Source of the DNA: Pseudomonadota bacterium
GTDB taxonomy: Bacteria > Pseudomonadota > Alphaproteobacteria > Thalassobaculales > Thalassobaculaceae
Reading direction: 5' to 3'
Assembly (NCBI GenBank): GCA_027623845.1
Contig: JAQBUJ010000171.1
Location: 1 to 6,788, forward strand
Length of the DNA stretch: 6,788 nucleotides
Each line of letters starts with the position of its first letter. Position 1 is the first letter of the stretch. The notes under the pieces were generated by a model. The model saw only the letters and a program-made list of their open reading frames with translations. It made no database searches and was not told the origin of the DNA. The position numbers were made by a program, and so were the translations under genes. Below, in pieces: positions 1 to 5,738 of the stretch.

Positions 1-290
1 TGCGGGGTGACGCTGTGCACGCCGGGGATCTCACCGATCCGCACCGCAAGCTGATCATATCCGGTCATCGGCGATTGCAGCCCATGCACCGTGGCGTGCC
101 CGTTCAAGCCGAGGATGCGGGTCAGCAGTTCGGTTCGAAACCCGTTCATCACCGACATGACAATAATCAGCGTGGCCACGCCAAGGCCAATGCCCAGCAA
201 CGAAAACCAGGCGATTACCGAAATGAATCCTTCTTGGCGGCGCGAACGAAGATAGCGCAGCGCCACCATTCGCTCGAAGCTTCCGAACAC
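1..290 (-). CDS. lolC: LolC/LolE-family lipoprotein-releasing ABC transporter permease, N-terminal part (runs off the left edge)
   Basis: This is the inner-membrane permease of the Lol system, which with the ATPase LolD extracts lipoproteins from the inner membrane and hands them to LolA. Only about 96 residues are present. They begin with FGSFERMVALRYLRSRRQ, the basic cytoplasmic N-terminus typical of alphaproteobacterial members. One hydrophobic segment follows at residues 22-48 (ISVIAWFSLLGIGLGVATLI...), then MNGFR and LLTRILGLNGH, the family signature at the start of the periplasmic domain. The start is a GTG at 288-290, chosen because GGGAG lies about 6 bases upstream and residue 2 onward matches the family start. 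A later ATG (Met8) is less likely. The gene follows proS by 26 bp and is probably cotranscribed with it; proS-lolC-lolD is a common alphaproteobacterial order. LolC and LolE cannot be told apart from this fragment, and many alphaproteobacteria have one such subunit. Confidence 0.88.
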   Translation of the reverse strand, partial: MFGSFERMVALRYLRSRRQEGFISVIAWFSLLGIGLGVATLIIVMSVMNGFRTELLTRILGLNGHATVHGLQSPMTGYDQLAVRIGEIPGVHSVTP

Positions 291-316
291 AGCGTTCTCC
301 CGTTCCGGTCTCGTGC

Positions 317-1630
317 CTAGCCCGCGAAACGGTTGATCACCGCCTCGGGCGTCAATTCCTCGGTCTCGCCGGTGCGCCGATTTTTTACCTCGACCACGCC
401 GTTCTTGACGCTGCGCGGTCCAACGACCACCTGCCAGGGCAATCCGATCAAATCCATGCCCGCCAGCTTCGAGCCGGTCCGCTCATCCCGGTCATCATAG
501 AGCGTCTCGACCCCGGCGCCATTGAGTTTCCGGTACAGATCCTCGCAAACATCGGTGCAGGTGGCGTCGTCGATCTTGACGTTGACCAGCCCGATATGAA
601 ACGGCGCCACAGATTCTGGCCAGATAATACCGCGATCGTCGTGGCTGGCCTCGATAATGCCGCCGACCAGACGCGATACGCCGACGCCGTAGGAACCCAT
701 ATGGACCGGCGCTTCCTTGCCGTCCGGGCCGGTGACCCGCGCGCCCATCGCCTCGGAATATTTGGTGCCGAAATAGAAGATATGCCCGACCTCAATGCCG
801 CGCGTGGTGATCAAATCGGCCTCGGGAACCGGACAGGCCGCCGGATCATGCTTCTCGTCCGTCGCCGCGTAACGCGACAAAAAGGAATCGACGACGGGTT
901 GCAGATCGCCGTCGATATCGATGTCCTGGGACAGCACATCAACGTCAAGCCAATCCTTGTGGCAATAGACCTCGCTCTCGCCGGTCTCGGCCAGGATGAT
1001 GAATTCGTGGCTCATATCACCGCCGATCGGCCCGCTATCGGCGGCCATCGGGATCGCCTTCAAGCCCATCCGGGCATAGGTCTTCAAATAAGCGACGAAC
1101 ATCTTGTTGTAGGATTTGACGGCGCTGGCGTGGTCCAGATCGAAGGAATAATTGTCCTTCATCAGGAACTCGCGACCGCGCATCACCCCGAAACGGGGCC
1201 GAACTTCGTCGCGGAATTTCCACTGAATATGATAGAGCATCAGCGGCAACGCCCGATAACTCTTCAGATGCGTGCGAAAGATGTCGGTGACCTGCTCCTC
1301 GTTGGTCGGCCCGAACAGCATGTCGCGGTCGTGCCGATCCTGTATCCGCAGCATTTCCCGGCCATAGCCATCGTAACGACCGCTCTCGCGCCACAGATCA
1401 GCCGACTGGATCGTCGGCATCAGCACTTCCTGCGCCCCGGCGGCGTCCTGCTCCTCGCGGACGATCTTTTCGATCTTTCGCAACACCCGATAGCCCATCG
1501 GCAGCCAGGAATAGATCCCGGCGCTGGCCTGCTGGACCATGCCGGCCCGCAGCATATAGCGGTGCGAGACGATCTGCGCCTCCTTCGGCGTGTCGCGCAA
1601 TGTCGGGAGGAAATAGTTGGTCAGTCGCAT
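317..1630 (-). CDS. proS: Prolyl-tRNA synthetase (short form with mini-insert)
   Basis: This cytoplasmic class II aminoacyl-tRNA synthetase charges tRNA(Pro) with proline. It has 437 residues, the usual length for the alphaproteobacterial short form and about 130 shorter than the E. coli enzyme. Visible parts are the N-terminal MRLTNYFLPTLRDTP, motif 1 around residues 38-60 (AGIYSWLPMGYRVL), the GPTNEE ATP/proline-site loop at 108-113, motif 2 at about 139-163 (FRDEVRPRFGVMRGREF) and motif 3 at 312-327 (GSYGVGVSRLVGGIIE). The C-terminal anticodon-binding domain runs from about 342 to 437. Between motifs 2 and 3 there is only a mini-insert (about 224-275, with YAATDEKHD) instead of the ~180-residue editing domain. 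The frame stays open 42 codons upstream to a GTG, but the ATG at 1630 matches the conserved family start and has GAGG about 7 bases before it. Confidence 0.97.
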   Translation of the reverse strand: MRLTNYFLPTLRDTPKEAQIVSHRYMLRAGMVQQASAGIYSWLPMGYRVLRKIEKIVREEQDAAGAQEVLMPTIQSADLWRESGRYDGYGREMLRIQDRHDRDMLFGPTNEEQVTDIFRTHLKSYRALPLMLYHIQWKFRDEVRPRFGVMRGREFLMKDNYSFDLDHASAVKSYNKMFVAYLKTYARMGLKAIPMAADSGPIGGDMSHEFIILAETGESEVYCHKDWLDVDVLSQDIDIDGDLQPVVDSFLSRYAATDEKHDPAACPVPEADLITTRGIEVGHIFYFGTKYSEAMGARVTGPDGKEAPVHMGSYGVGVSRLVGGIIEASHDDRGIIWPESVAPFHIGLVNVKIDDATCTDVCEDLYRKLNGAGVETLYDDRDERTGSKLAGMDLIGLPWQVVVGPRSVKNGVVEVKNRRTGETEELTPEAVINRFAG

Positions 1631-1685
1631 CGGCGTCCTCGCTCGATGAAATCGGGGCGAAGATCCAGCCCCAGGAAACGCCGGG

Positions 1686-1714
1686 ACTTTAGGATCTCGT
1701 ATTGGGGCTGTCCA
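1686..1714 (-). promoter_or_regulatory. Candidate sigma70-like promoter of proS
   Basis: Read on the minus strand, TGGACA (1709-1714, five of six matches to TTGACA) is separated by 17 bases from TAAAGT (1686-1691, four of six matches to TATAAT). Transcription would start near 1679, giving a leader of about 50 bases before the proS ATG. The -35 element sits at the downstream end of a tandem repeat. The -10 is weak and the call is by eye only. Confidence 0.4.
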
Positions 1715-1742
1715 AATGAAATCTGCCCAAATGAAATCCGCC
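1708..1742. repeat. 15-bp direct tandem repeat, about 2.3 copies, upstream of proS
   Basis: On the plus strand CTGTCCAAATGAAAT (1708-1722) is followed immediately by CTGCCCAAATGAAAT (1723-1737), with one difference. A decayed partial third copy (CCGCC) runs to 1742. The repeat lies in the ldtR-proS gap, overlaps the candidate proS -35 box and duplicates most of it. It probably arose by slippage. The unit is a multiple of three, so it does not break the open frame upstream of proS, but that frame is probably untranslated. Confidence 0.85.
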
Positions 1743-1790
1743 AACCCGGCGCACACATCGTCGCGCGGTCAATACGCATCAATGAAGATG

Positions 1791-1816
1791 AAAACAAGGC
1801 GCCCGTCAAAGGGGCG
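1791..1816 (-). terminator. Possible intrinsic terminator overlapping the end of ldtR
   Basis: In the ldtR transcript, CGCCC (1812-1816) can pair with GGGCG (1800-1804) across a 7-base loop holding the UGA stop. After two C bases comes a U-rich stretch, UUGUUUU (1791-1797). All five stem pairs are G-C, but the stem is short and the U tract is interrupted and offset, so termination may be partial. Its position at the gene end and before a separate proS promoter fits a transcript boundary. Confidence 0.4.
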
Positions 1817-2330
1817 GCAGCGAGCCGCGCAGATTGTAGTTCAGCAGCCCGACCCAAAACCGTTCGAGCTGGCGGTAGGCGCTGCTGGCCCCACGCAGGC
1901 TATCGGAACTGATTTTATTTTGTTCAAGCGAATCGGCATGCCTGTCGAACATGTCTGAGATCTGCGTGCAGAGCTCCAACCCCTTTTCCGACAGACGCAC
2001 CCTGATCGAGCGTCGGTCATGGGTCGAACGTTCCTGGATAAGGTATTTGTTCTCGACCATCTTACGAACATTGTACGAAACATTTGAGCCGAGGTAGTAG
2101 CCGCGGTTGGTCAACTCACCGACCGTCAACTCATCCTCGCCGATATTATACAGGATAAGCGCCTGAATATTGTTGATATCTTCGGTGCCATGGCGATCGA
2201 GTTCAGTCTTCACAACCTCAAGAAACTGCCGATGCAGCCGCTCGATCAGCTTGATCGCCTCAAGATACTCCTGCCGCGTCGTCAGAGAAGCGTCGTCGGC
2301 GGAGGAACTGTTGGTTGAGATTTCAGCCAT
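1806..2330 (-). CDS. ldtR: MarR-family transcriptional regulator, LdtR type
   Basis: This is a dimeric winged-helix DNA-binding protein of 174 residues. The core from residue 21 (EYLEAIKLIERLHRQFLEVV) through DINNIQALILYNIG, LTVGELTNRGYYLGSNVSYN and the wing STHDRRSIRVRLSEKG matches my recollection of LdtR, a MarR group conserved in alphaproteobacteria. LdtR was studied in Liberibacter, where it controls an L,D-transpeptidase gene and stress tolerance. The recognition helix is about 80-93 (LGSNVSYNVRKMVE) and the wing about 102-117. The dimerisation helices are at 20-45 and 119-165. The serine-rich first 18 residues are variable. The ATG at 2330 has AAGG about 4 bases upstream; an in-frame ATG at 2381 lacks a ribosome-binding site and lies inside the inverted repeat. 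The gene and its leader look less GC-rich than their neighbours. Its location between mmsB and proS does not itself reveal the regulon. Ligand and targets are unknown here. Confidence 0.9.
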   Translation of the reverse strand: MAEISTNSSSADDASLTTRQEYLEAIKLIERLHRQFLEVVKTELDRHGTEDINNIQALILYNIGEDELTVGELTNRGYYLGSNVSYNVRKMVENKYLIQERSTHDRRSIRVRLSEKGLELCTQISDMFDRHADSLEQNKISSDSLRGASSAYRQLERFWVGLLNYNLRGSLPPL

Positions 2331-2345
2331 GGACCTTAGGATGCA

Positions 2346-2351
2346 ATTATC
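2346..2351 (-). promoter_or_regulatory. Possible -10 element of ldtR
   Basis: The minus strand reads GATAAT, five of six matches to TATAAT, about 15 bases upstream of the ldtR ATG. No recognisable -35 hexamer lies at 16-18 bases. The position expected for it borders the inverted repeat at 2373-2400. This would suit a promoter controlled by a bound regulator, or the element may be chance in an AT-rich leader. Confidence 0.3.
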
Positions 2352-2372
2352 AGCGTTAGTTCGGAAACCTAA

Positions 2373-2400
2373 TGTCTGCATTAACTTAGATTCGCAGACA
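2373..2400. promoter_or_regulatory. Perfect 7-bp inverted repeat, candidate LdtR operator
   Basis: TGTCTGC (2373-2379) and GCAGACA (2394-2400) are perfect inverted arms separated by 14 bases. Their centres are 21 bp apart, two helical turns, so both face the same side of the helix. A second overlapping pair is TGCATT (2377-2382) and AATGCA (2401-2406). The site fills the gap between the mmsB stop and the ldtR start, just upstream of a possible -10, where an autoregulatory operator is expected. There is no U tract after the stem and the loop is long, so a terminator for mmsB is less likely. Binding by LdtR is inferred from position only. Confidence 0.5.
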
Positions 2401-2408
2401 AATGCAAC

Positions 2409-3290
2409 TTAATTACCGTGAATCATTCGATAAATTCCTGAAAAATCCAGCGGCGCGTTCCCTTGCCCCACAAACTGCTCGTACAATTTAAGGGCATGGG
2501 CCCCCAATTGCGCGTCATGGCCGGTGGACCGGGCCGCATCCTGAGCCAAGGTCAGGTCCTTGGCCATCATCGCAGCGGTAAATCCCGCTTGATAGTCCCG
2601 ATTCGCCGGCGAATTCGGCACCGGCCCGGGCACCGGCAGATAGTTGGTCATCGCCCAGCACTGGCTTGAGGATGTCGAGGTGATATCGAATAATTTCTGT
2701 GCATCCAACCCCAATTTCTCGGCCATCGAGAAGCTCTCGCAAACGGCGATCATCGAAATGCCGAGAATCATGTTGTTGCAGATCTTCGCCGCCTGCCCGT
2801 TGCCGGCGCCGCCGGTATGCACGATCGTCTTGCCCATCACGTCGAGATACGGTTTCGCCCGCTCAAAGGCCGAGTCGCCGCCGCCGACCATGAAGGTCAA
2901 ACTGCCCGCCTCGGCGCCGCCGGTACCGCCTGAAACCGGGGCGTCGACCATCTCGAAGCCGGCTTCGGTCGCCTGCGCCGCCACCGCCCGCGCCGACTCG
3001 ACATCAATGGTCGAGCAATCGATCAGCAGCGCCCCGGACGGCGCGTTGGCGATCACCGCGTTGCCATAGACGTCCCGGACATGCTTGCCCTCGGGAAGCG
3101 TGGTGATCACCACATCGGCCGCATCGAGCGAGGCCGTCGCCGAAGCCGCCGTCTTGCCGCCGGCCGCCAGCAGCCCGGCCAGCGCGCTTTCGACCAGATC
3201 GAAGCCAATGACCTCGTGTCCGGCGGTCAGCAAATTCCTGGCCATGGGCAAGCCCATGTTTCCAAGACCGATAAAGGCGATGCGGGCCAT
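2409..3290 (-). CDS. mmsB: 3-hydroxyisobutyrate dehydrogenase
   Basis: This cytoplasmic enzyme oxidises 3-hydroxyisobutyrate to methylmalonate semialdehyde with NAD+ in valine degradation. It has 293 residues, a typical length. The N-terminal Rossmann domain starts with the dinucleotide motif GLGNMG (8-13), and Asp31 at the end of the second strand favours NAD+ over NADP+. The substrate motif DAPVSGGTGGAEAG lies at 117-129+. The catalytic lysine is Lys169 in GNGQAAKICNNM, with Asn173 after it. The C-terminal helical domain contains KDLTLA (244-249). The ATG at 3290 is chosen because it begins the Rossmann strand directly and GGGAG lies about 9 bases upstream; the frame is open further upstream without support. 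It follows the hydrolase gene by 50 bp in the same direction, so cotranscription is likely. Other beta-hydroxyacid dehydrogenases share the motifs, but the neighbours fix the substrate. Confidence 0.95.
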   Translation of the reverse strand: MARIAFIGLGNMGLPMARNLLTAGHEVIGFDLVESALAGLLAAGGKTAASATASLDAADVVITTLPEGKHVRDVYGNAVIANAPSGALLIDCSTIDVESARAVAAQATEAGFEMVDAPVSGGTGGAEAGSLTFMVGGGDSAFERAKPYLDVMGKTIVHTGGAGNGQAAKICNNMILGISMIAVCESFSMAEKLGLDAQKLFDITSTSSSQCWAMTNYLPVPGPVPNSPANRDYQAGFTAAMMAKDLTLAQDAARSTGHDAQLGAHALKLYEQFVGQGNAPLDFSGIYRMIHGN

Positions 3291-3340
3291 GGCGGTTTCT
3301 CCCAAATTTCGATCGAGCGTTGTTTTCCGTCGCGCCGCTG

Positions 3341-4414
3341 TCAGTCGAATGTCAGCTCGCGCCACGGCACCGGTTCAAAATACCCCGCGACGGCGGCCTC
3401 GGAAACCTCTTCCAGCCGCGCCGGGTTCCAATTTGGTTTGTGATCCTTATCGACCAGCAGCGCCCGAACCCCTTCGGGAAAATCATGGCCGCGGGCGAAA
3501 TGCTGCGACAGGCGAAATTCCATGGTCATGGTCTCGGCGAAACTGGTCGCTTGAGCGCCGCGACGGATCTGCTCCAAGGTCACCTTGAGGCTGGTCGGCG
3601 ATTTCGAGGCCAGGGTTTCCAGCGCGTGCGCCGCGAATGTCGAACCCGAGGCGGTCAACCGGGCGACGATCTCCTCGGCGCTGTCAGCCGAAAAGCACTG
3701 GTCAATTTCGGCTTTCGCCGCCACCGTCGGCGCCGCGCCGGCGGCGATCGTAAAGCCGTCCAATACCGCTTTGACCGCCGCGTGCGCATCGCCCGACAGA
3801 TCCGCCGTGTGCAGGGCCGCTTCCAGATCTCCAAGCGTCTCCGAGGCCACCACATGGGTGGCGATCCCCAACTCCAGACAATCACCGACGCTGACCGGCG
3901 CCCCGGTCAACGCCAGATAGGTCCCGGTTTCGCCGGGCAGACGCGACAGGAACCAGGCGCCGCCAACATCGGGAAACAAGCCGATCGTCGTCTCCGGCAT
4001 GCCAACCCGGGTGCGCTCAGTCGCGACCCGGAACGCGCCATGCACCGACAGGCCGACCCCGCCGCCCATGCAGACCCGATCGATCAGCGCGATATAGGGC
4101 TTGGCGCTGGTGTGGATCTGATGGTTGAGGATGTATTCCTGGTAAAAGAAGTCCTGGGCCAGCGCCGGATTGGCGTCGCCGTCGTACTCCAGGATCGCCT
4201 GGCGCACCGCGCGGACATCGCCGCCGGCGCAAAACGCCCGATCGCCGGCCCCCTTGATCACCACGGCGCGGATCGCCGCATCGTCCATCCAGGCGGTGAA
4301 ATGCGTCCGCATCTCGTTGATCATGTTCATCGTCAGCGCGTTCAGCGTCTTCGGACGGTTCAGGGTGATCGTGCCAATGCCATCGGCGACGTCGAACAGA
4401 ACTTCAGGCTCCAT
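3341..4414 (-). CDS. 3-hydroxyisobutyryl-CoA hydrolase (crotonase fold)
   Basis: This enzyme hydrolyses 3-hydroxyisobutyryl-CoA to free 3-hydroxyisobutyrate and CoA, the step just before MmsB in valine breakdown. It has 357 residues, about 100 longer than plain enoyl-CoA hydratases and typical of the HIBCH group. Seen in order (numbering from the ATG at 4414): ITLNRPKTLNAL near 16-27, the first oxyanion segment FCAGGD (61-66), CMGGGVGLSVHGAFRVATE (115-133) carrying the second oxyanion glycine, and MPETTIGLFPDVGG (139-152) with the expected catalytic residues Glu141 and Asp149. The C-terminal extension includes SPTSLKVTLEQIRRG and ends in WRELTFD. The frame also opens at a TTG (4432) and a GTG (4423), but both fall in or too close to the GGAG at 4427-4430. 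The ATG, 12 bases from that GGAG, fits best, though the spacing is long. Confidence 0.94.
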   Translation of the reverse strand: MEPEVLFDVADGIGTITLNRPKTLNALTMNMINEMRTHFTAWMDDAAIRAVVIKGAGDRAFCAGGDVRAVRQAILEYDGDANPALAQDFFYQEYILNHQIHTSAKPYIALIDRVCMGGGVGLSVHGAFRVATERTRVGMPETTIGLFPDVGGAWFLSRLPGETGTYLALTGAPVSVGDCLELGIATHVVASETLGDLEAALHTADLSGDAHAAVKAVLDGFTIAAGAAPTVAAKAEIDQCFSADSAEEIVARLTASGSTFAAHALETLASKSPTSLKVTLEQIRRGAQATSFAETMTMEFRLSQHFARGHDFPEGVRALLVDKDHKPNWNPARLEEVSEAAVAGYFEPVPWRELTFD

Positions 4415-4449
4415 GGTCTTCACTGTCTCCAAAATTAAACGATGCGAGC

Positions 4450-4478
4450 CTCGGCGATTGCCCGAGCCCCCGTTCGGG
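4450..4478 (-). other. Alternative hairpins between the dehydrogenase and hydrolase genes
   Basis: The gap of 69 bases between the two genes holds two mutually exclusive short stems. CTCGG (4450-4454) can pair with CCGAG (4462-4466), or CCCGA (4461-4465) can pair with TCGGG (4474-4478). Each has five pairs. Neither is followed by a U run, so they look like readthrough structures that could tune mRNA stability or the ratio of the two proteins. In GC-rich sequence such stems can be chance. Confidence 0.25.
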
Positions 4479-4483
4479 TCGCG

Positions 4484-5626
4484 TCAGTCGTCCAACAGCT
4501 TGCGGGCAATGATCACCCGCATGATCTCATTGGTGCCCTCAAGAATTTGATGCACCCGCAGGTCGCGCAGCAGACGCTCGATCGGGAAATCCTTCAAGTA
4601 CCCGTAGCCGCCATGGATCTGCAGCGCCTCGTTGCAAACCGCCGAGCCGATATCGGTGGCCAGCCGCTTGGCCATGGCGCAATGCATGGTCGCGTCGGGG
4701 TCGCGCCGTTGCAGGCTGTCGGCGGCGCGTTGCACCATAAGCCGGGCCGAATCCAACTCCGTCGCCATATCCGCCAGCTTGAACTGAATGGCCTGGAACG
4801 CGGCGATCGCCTGACCGAACTGTTTGCGCTCCCGTGCATAGTCCCGCGCCGCCTCCAGCGCCGTACGCGCGCCGCCGATCGAACAGGCGGCGATATTGAT
4901 CCGCCCGCCATCCAGCCCGGCCATGGCGATTTTGAAGCCATCACCCTCGGCGCCGACGATGTTCTCCACCGGCACCCGGCAATCCTCGAAGGTGACCATC
5001 GCGGTGTGCTGACTGTTCCAGCCGAGCTTGCGTTCCTTGTTGCCGAAGGACAGGCCCGGCGTGCCCTTCTCGACCAGCACACAGGAAATCCCGCGCGGCC
5101 CTTCGGCGCCGGTACGACACATCACCGCATAGACATCGCTTGTCGGCCCGCCGGAGATGAAGGCCTTGCTGCCGTTCAAGACATAGTGGCTGTTGCCATC
5201 CTTGCGCGCCCGGGTCCGCAGCGAGGCGGCGTCGGAGCCGGCGCCCGGCTCGGTCAGGCAATAGCTGGCCATCGCCTGCATGCTGGTGAGCCGGGGCAGG
5301 AAGCGTTCACGGATCGCCTCGCTGCCAAAACCATCGATCATCCAGGCGACCATGTTGTGGATCGACAGATACGCCGCCGTCGACGGGCAGGCCGCGGCCA
5401 ATTCCTCGAACACGATCGCCGCTTCGGCGCGCCCAAGGCCGGAGCCGCCGACATCTTCGCGGACATAGATCCCGGCGAGCCCGAGCCCGGCGGCCAGGCG
5501 GAGTTGCTCGACCGGAAAGATCTCCTCGGCGTCCCAGCGGGCGGCCTTCGGCGCGAAATGATCAGCGGCAAAGCCCCGCGCCATATCACGGATCGCGCAT
5601 TGTTCCTCGGAGAGTTGAAAATTCAC
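4484..5626 (-). CDS. Acyl-CoA dehydrogenase, isobutyryl-CoA dehydrogenase (ACAD8-like)
   Basis: This FAD flavoenzyme oxidises isobutyryl-CoA to methacrylyl-CoA, passing electrons to ETF. From the GTG at 5626 it has 380 residues, normal for the family. Key stretches (numbering from that GTG) are the FAD/substrate loop YCLTEPGAGSD (122-132), LNGSKAFISG (150-159), GWNSQ (202-206), RKQFGQ (267-272), MHGGYGY-like IHGGYGYLKD (337-346) and HQILEGTNEIMR (359-370), whose Glu363 is the expected catalytic base. The phrases GISCVLVEKGTPGLSFG, GWNSQ and GGRINIA are characteristic of human ACAD8. An in-frame ATG at 5647 adds MSKRRFI. I prefer GTG because the family begins at the position of VNFQLSEEQ, AAAAGG lies 9 bases before it, and the predicted transcript start would leave only about 12 bases before the ATG. 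The two valine genes follow downstream. Activity on other branched acyl-CoAs is possible. Confidence 0.94.
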   Translation of the reverse strand: MNFQLSEEQCAIRDMARGFAADHFAPKAARWDAEEIFPVEQLRLAAGLGLAGIYVREDVGGSGLGRAEAAIVFEELAAACPSTAAYLSIHNMVAWMIDGFGSEAIRERFLPRLTSMQAMASYCLTEPGAGSDAASLRTRARKDGNSHYVLNGSKAFISGGPTSDVYAVMCRTGAEGPRGISCVLVEKGTPGLSFGNKERKLGWNSQHTAMVTFEDCRVPVENIVGAEGDGFKIAMAGLDGGRINIAACSIGGARTALEAARDYARERKQFGQAIAAFQAIQFKLADMATELDSARLMVQRAADSLQRRDPDATMHCAMAKRLATDIGSAVCNEALQIHGGYGYLKDFPIERLLRDLRVHQILEGTNEIMRVIIARKLLDD

Positions 5627-5635
5627 GATGAAGCG

Positions 5636-5641
5636 CCTTTT
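5636..5641 (-). promoter_or_regulatory. Ribosome-binding site that favours the GTG start of the acyl-CoA dehydrogenase
   Basis: AAAAGG on the minus strand ends 9 bases before the GTG at 5624-5626. The competing ATG at 5645-5647 is preceded by CCCGTGATTGG, which has no convincing Shine-Dalgarno match. The site therefore lies inside the coding region if the ATG is used. Confidence 0.5.
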
Positions 5642-5665
5642 CGACATCCAATCACGGGCGGCGCG

Positions 5666-5693
5666 ATCATAGGCTGGGGGGTCGCTGAGTCAA
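5666..5693 (-). promoter_or_regulatory. Strong sigma70-like promoter of the valine-degradation genes
   Basis: The minus strand carries TTGACT (5688-5693) and TATGAT (5666-5671), each five of six matches to consensus, separated by 16 bases that include a run of six C. Transcription would begin near 5659. The site is directly upstream of the dehydrogenase gene and separates it from the formyltransferase-like gene, so the three valine genes can be expressed as their own unit. No operator was recognised around it. Confidence 0.6.
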
Positions 5694-5699
5694 CGTCGT

Positions 5700-5717
5700 G
5701 CGCTGAAAACGCAGCGC
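5700..5717 (-). other. Perfect 6-bp hairpin after the formyltransferase-like gene
   Basis: GCGCTG (5700-5705) and CAGCGC (5712-5717) pair perfectly around a 6-base loop, 21 bases past the stop of the upstream gene and 6 bases before the -35 of the next promoter. In the transcript the downstream bases are ACGACGUUGAC, not a U run, so it is not a classical terminator. It could stabilise the 3' end, act as a weak or Rho-assisted terminator, or be an operator beside the promoter. Confidence 0.4.
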
Positions 5718-5738
5718 CGAAAGCTCCCCTCCCCATCC

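Noticed and set aside
15..320. Plus-strand open frame of 101 codons at the left edge
   Set aside because: The minus strand encodes the conserved LolC/E N-terminus in this stretch, and the plus-strand product has no family features.
1631..1756. Upstream extension of proS by 42 codons to a GTG, containing the repeated peptide ADFIWADFIW
   Set aside because: The extension comes from the DNA tandem repeat and lies upstream of the conserved proS start with its own ribosome-binding site. The candidate promoter would also start transcription inside it.
596..1912. Plus-strand open frame of 438 codons opposite proS and the gap upstream of it
   Set aside because: It lies antisense to a clear proS, its translation has no recognisable domain, and it continues into the ldtR coding region. 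It results from codon bias in GC-rich DNA.
2373..2400. Inverted repeat as an intrinsic terminator of mmsB
   Set aside because: The loop would be 14 bases and no U run follows the second arm; a protein-binding site fits better.
3320..4438. Plus-strand open frame of 372 codons opposite the hydrolase gene
   Set aside because: It overlaps the hydrolase gene almost exactly on the other strand and has no recognisable motif; the conserved crotonase motifs are on the minus strand.
4450..4478. Riboswitch or attenuator between the dehydrogenase and hydrolase genes
   Set aside because: Only two five-pair stems are seen, with no U tract, leader peptide or known aptamer pattern. They are listed as hairpins only.
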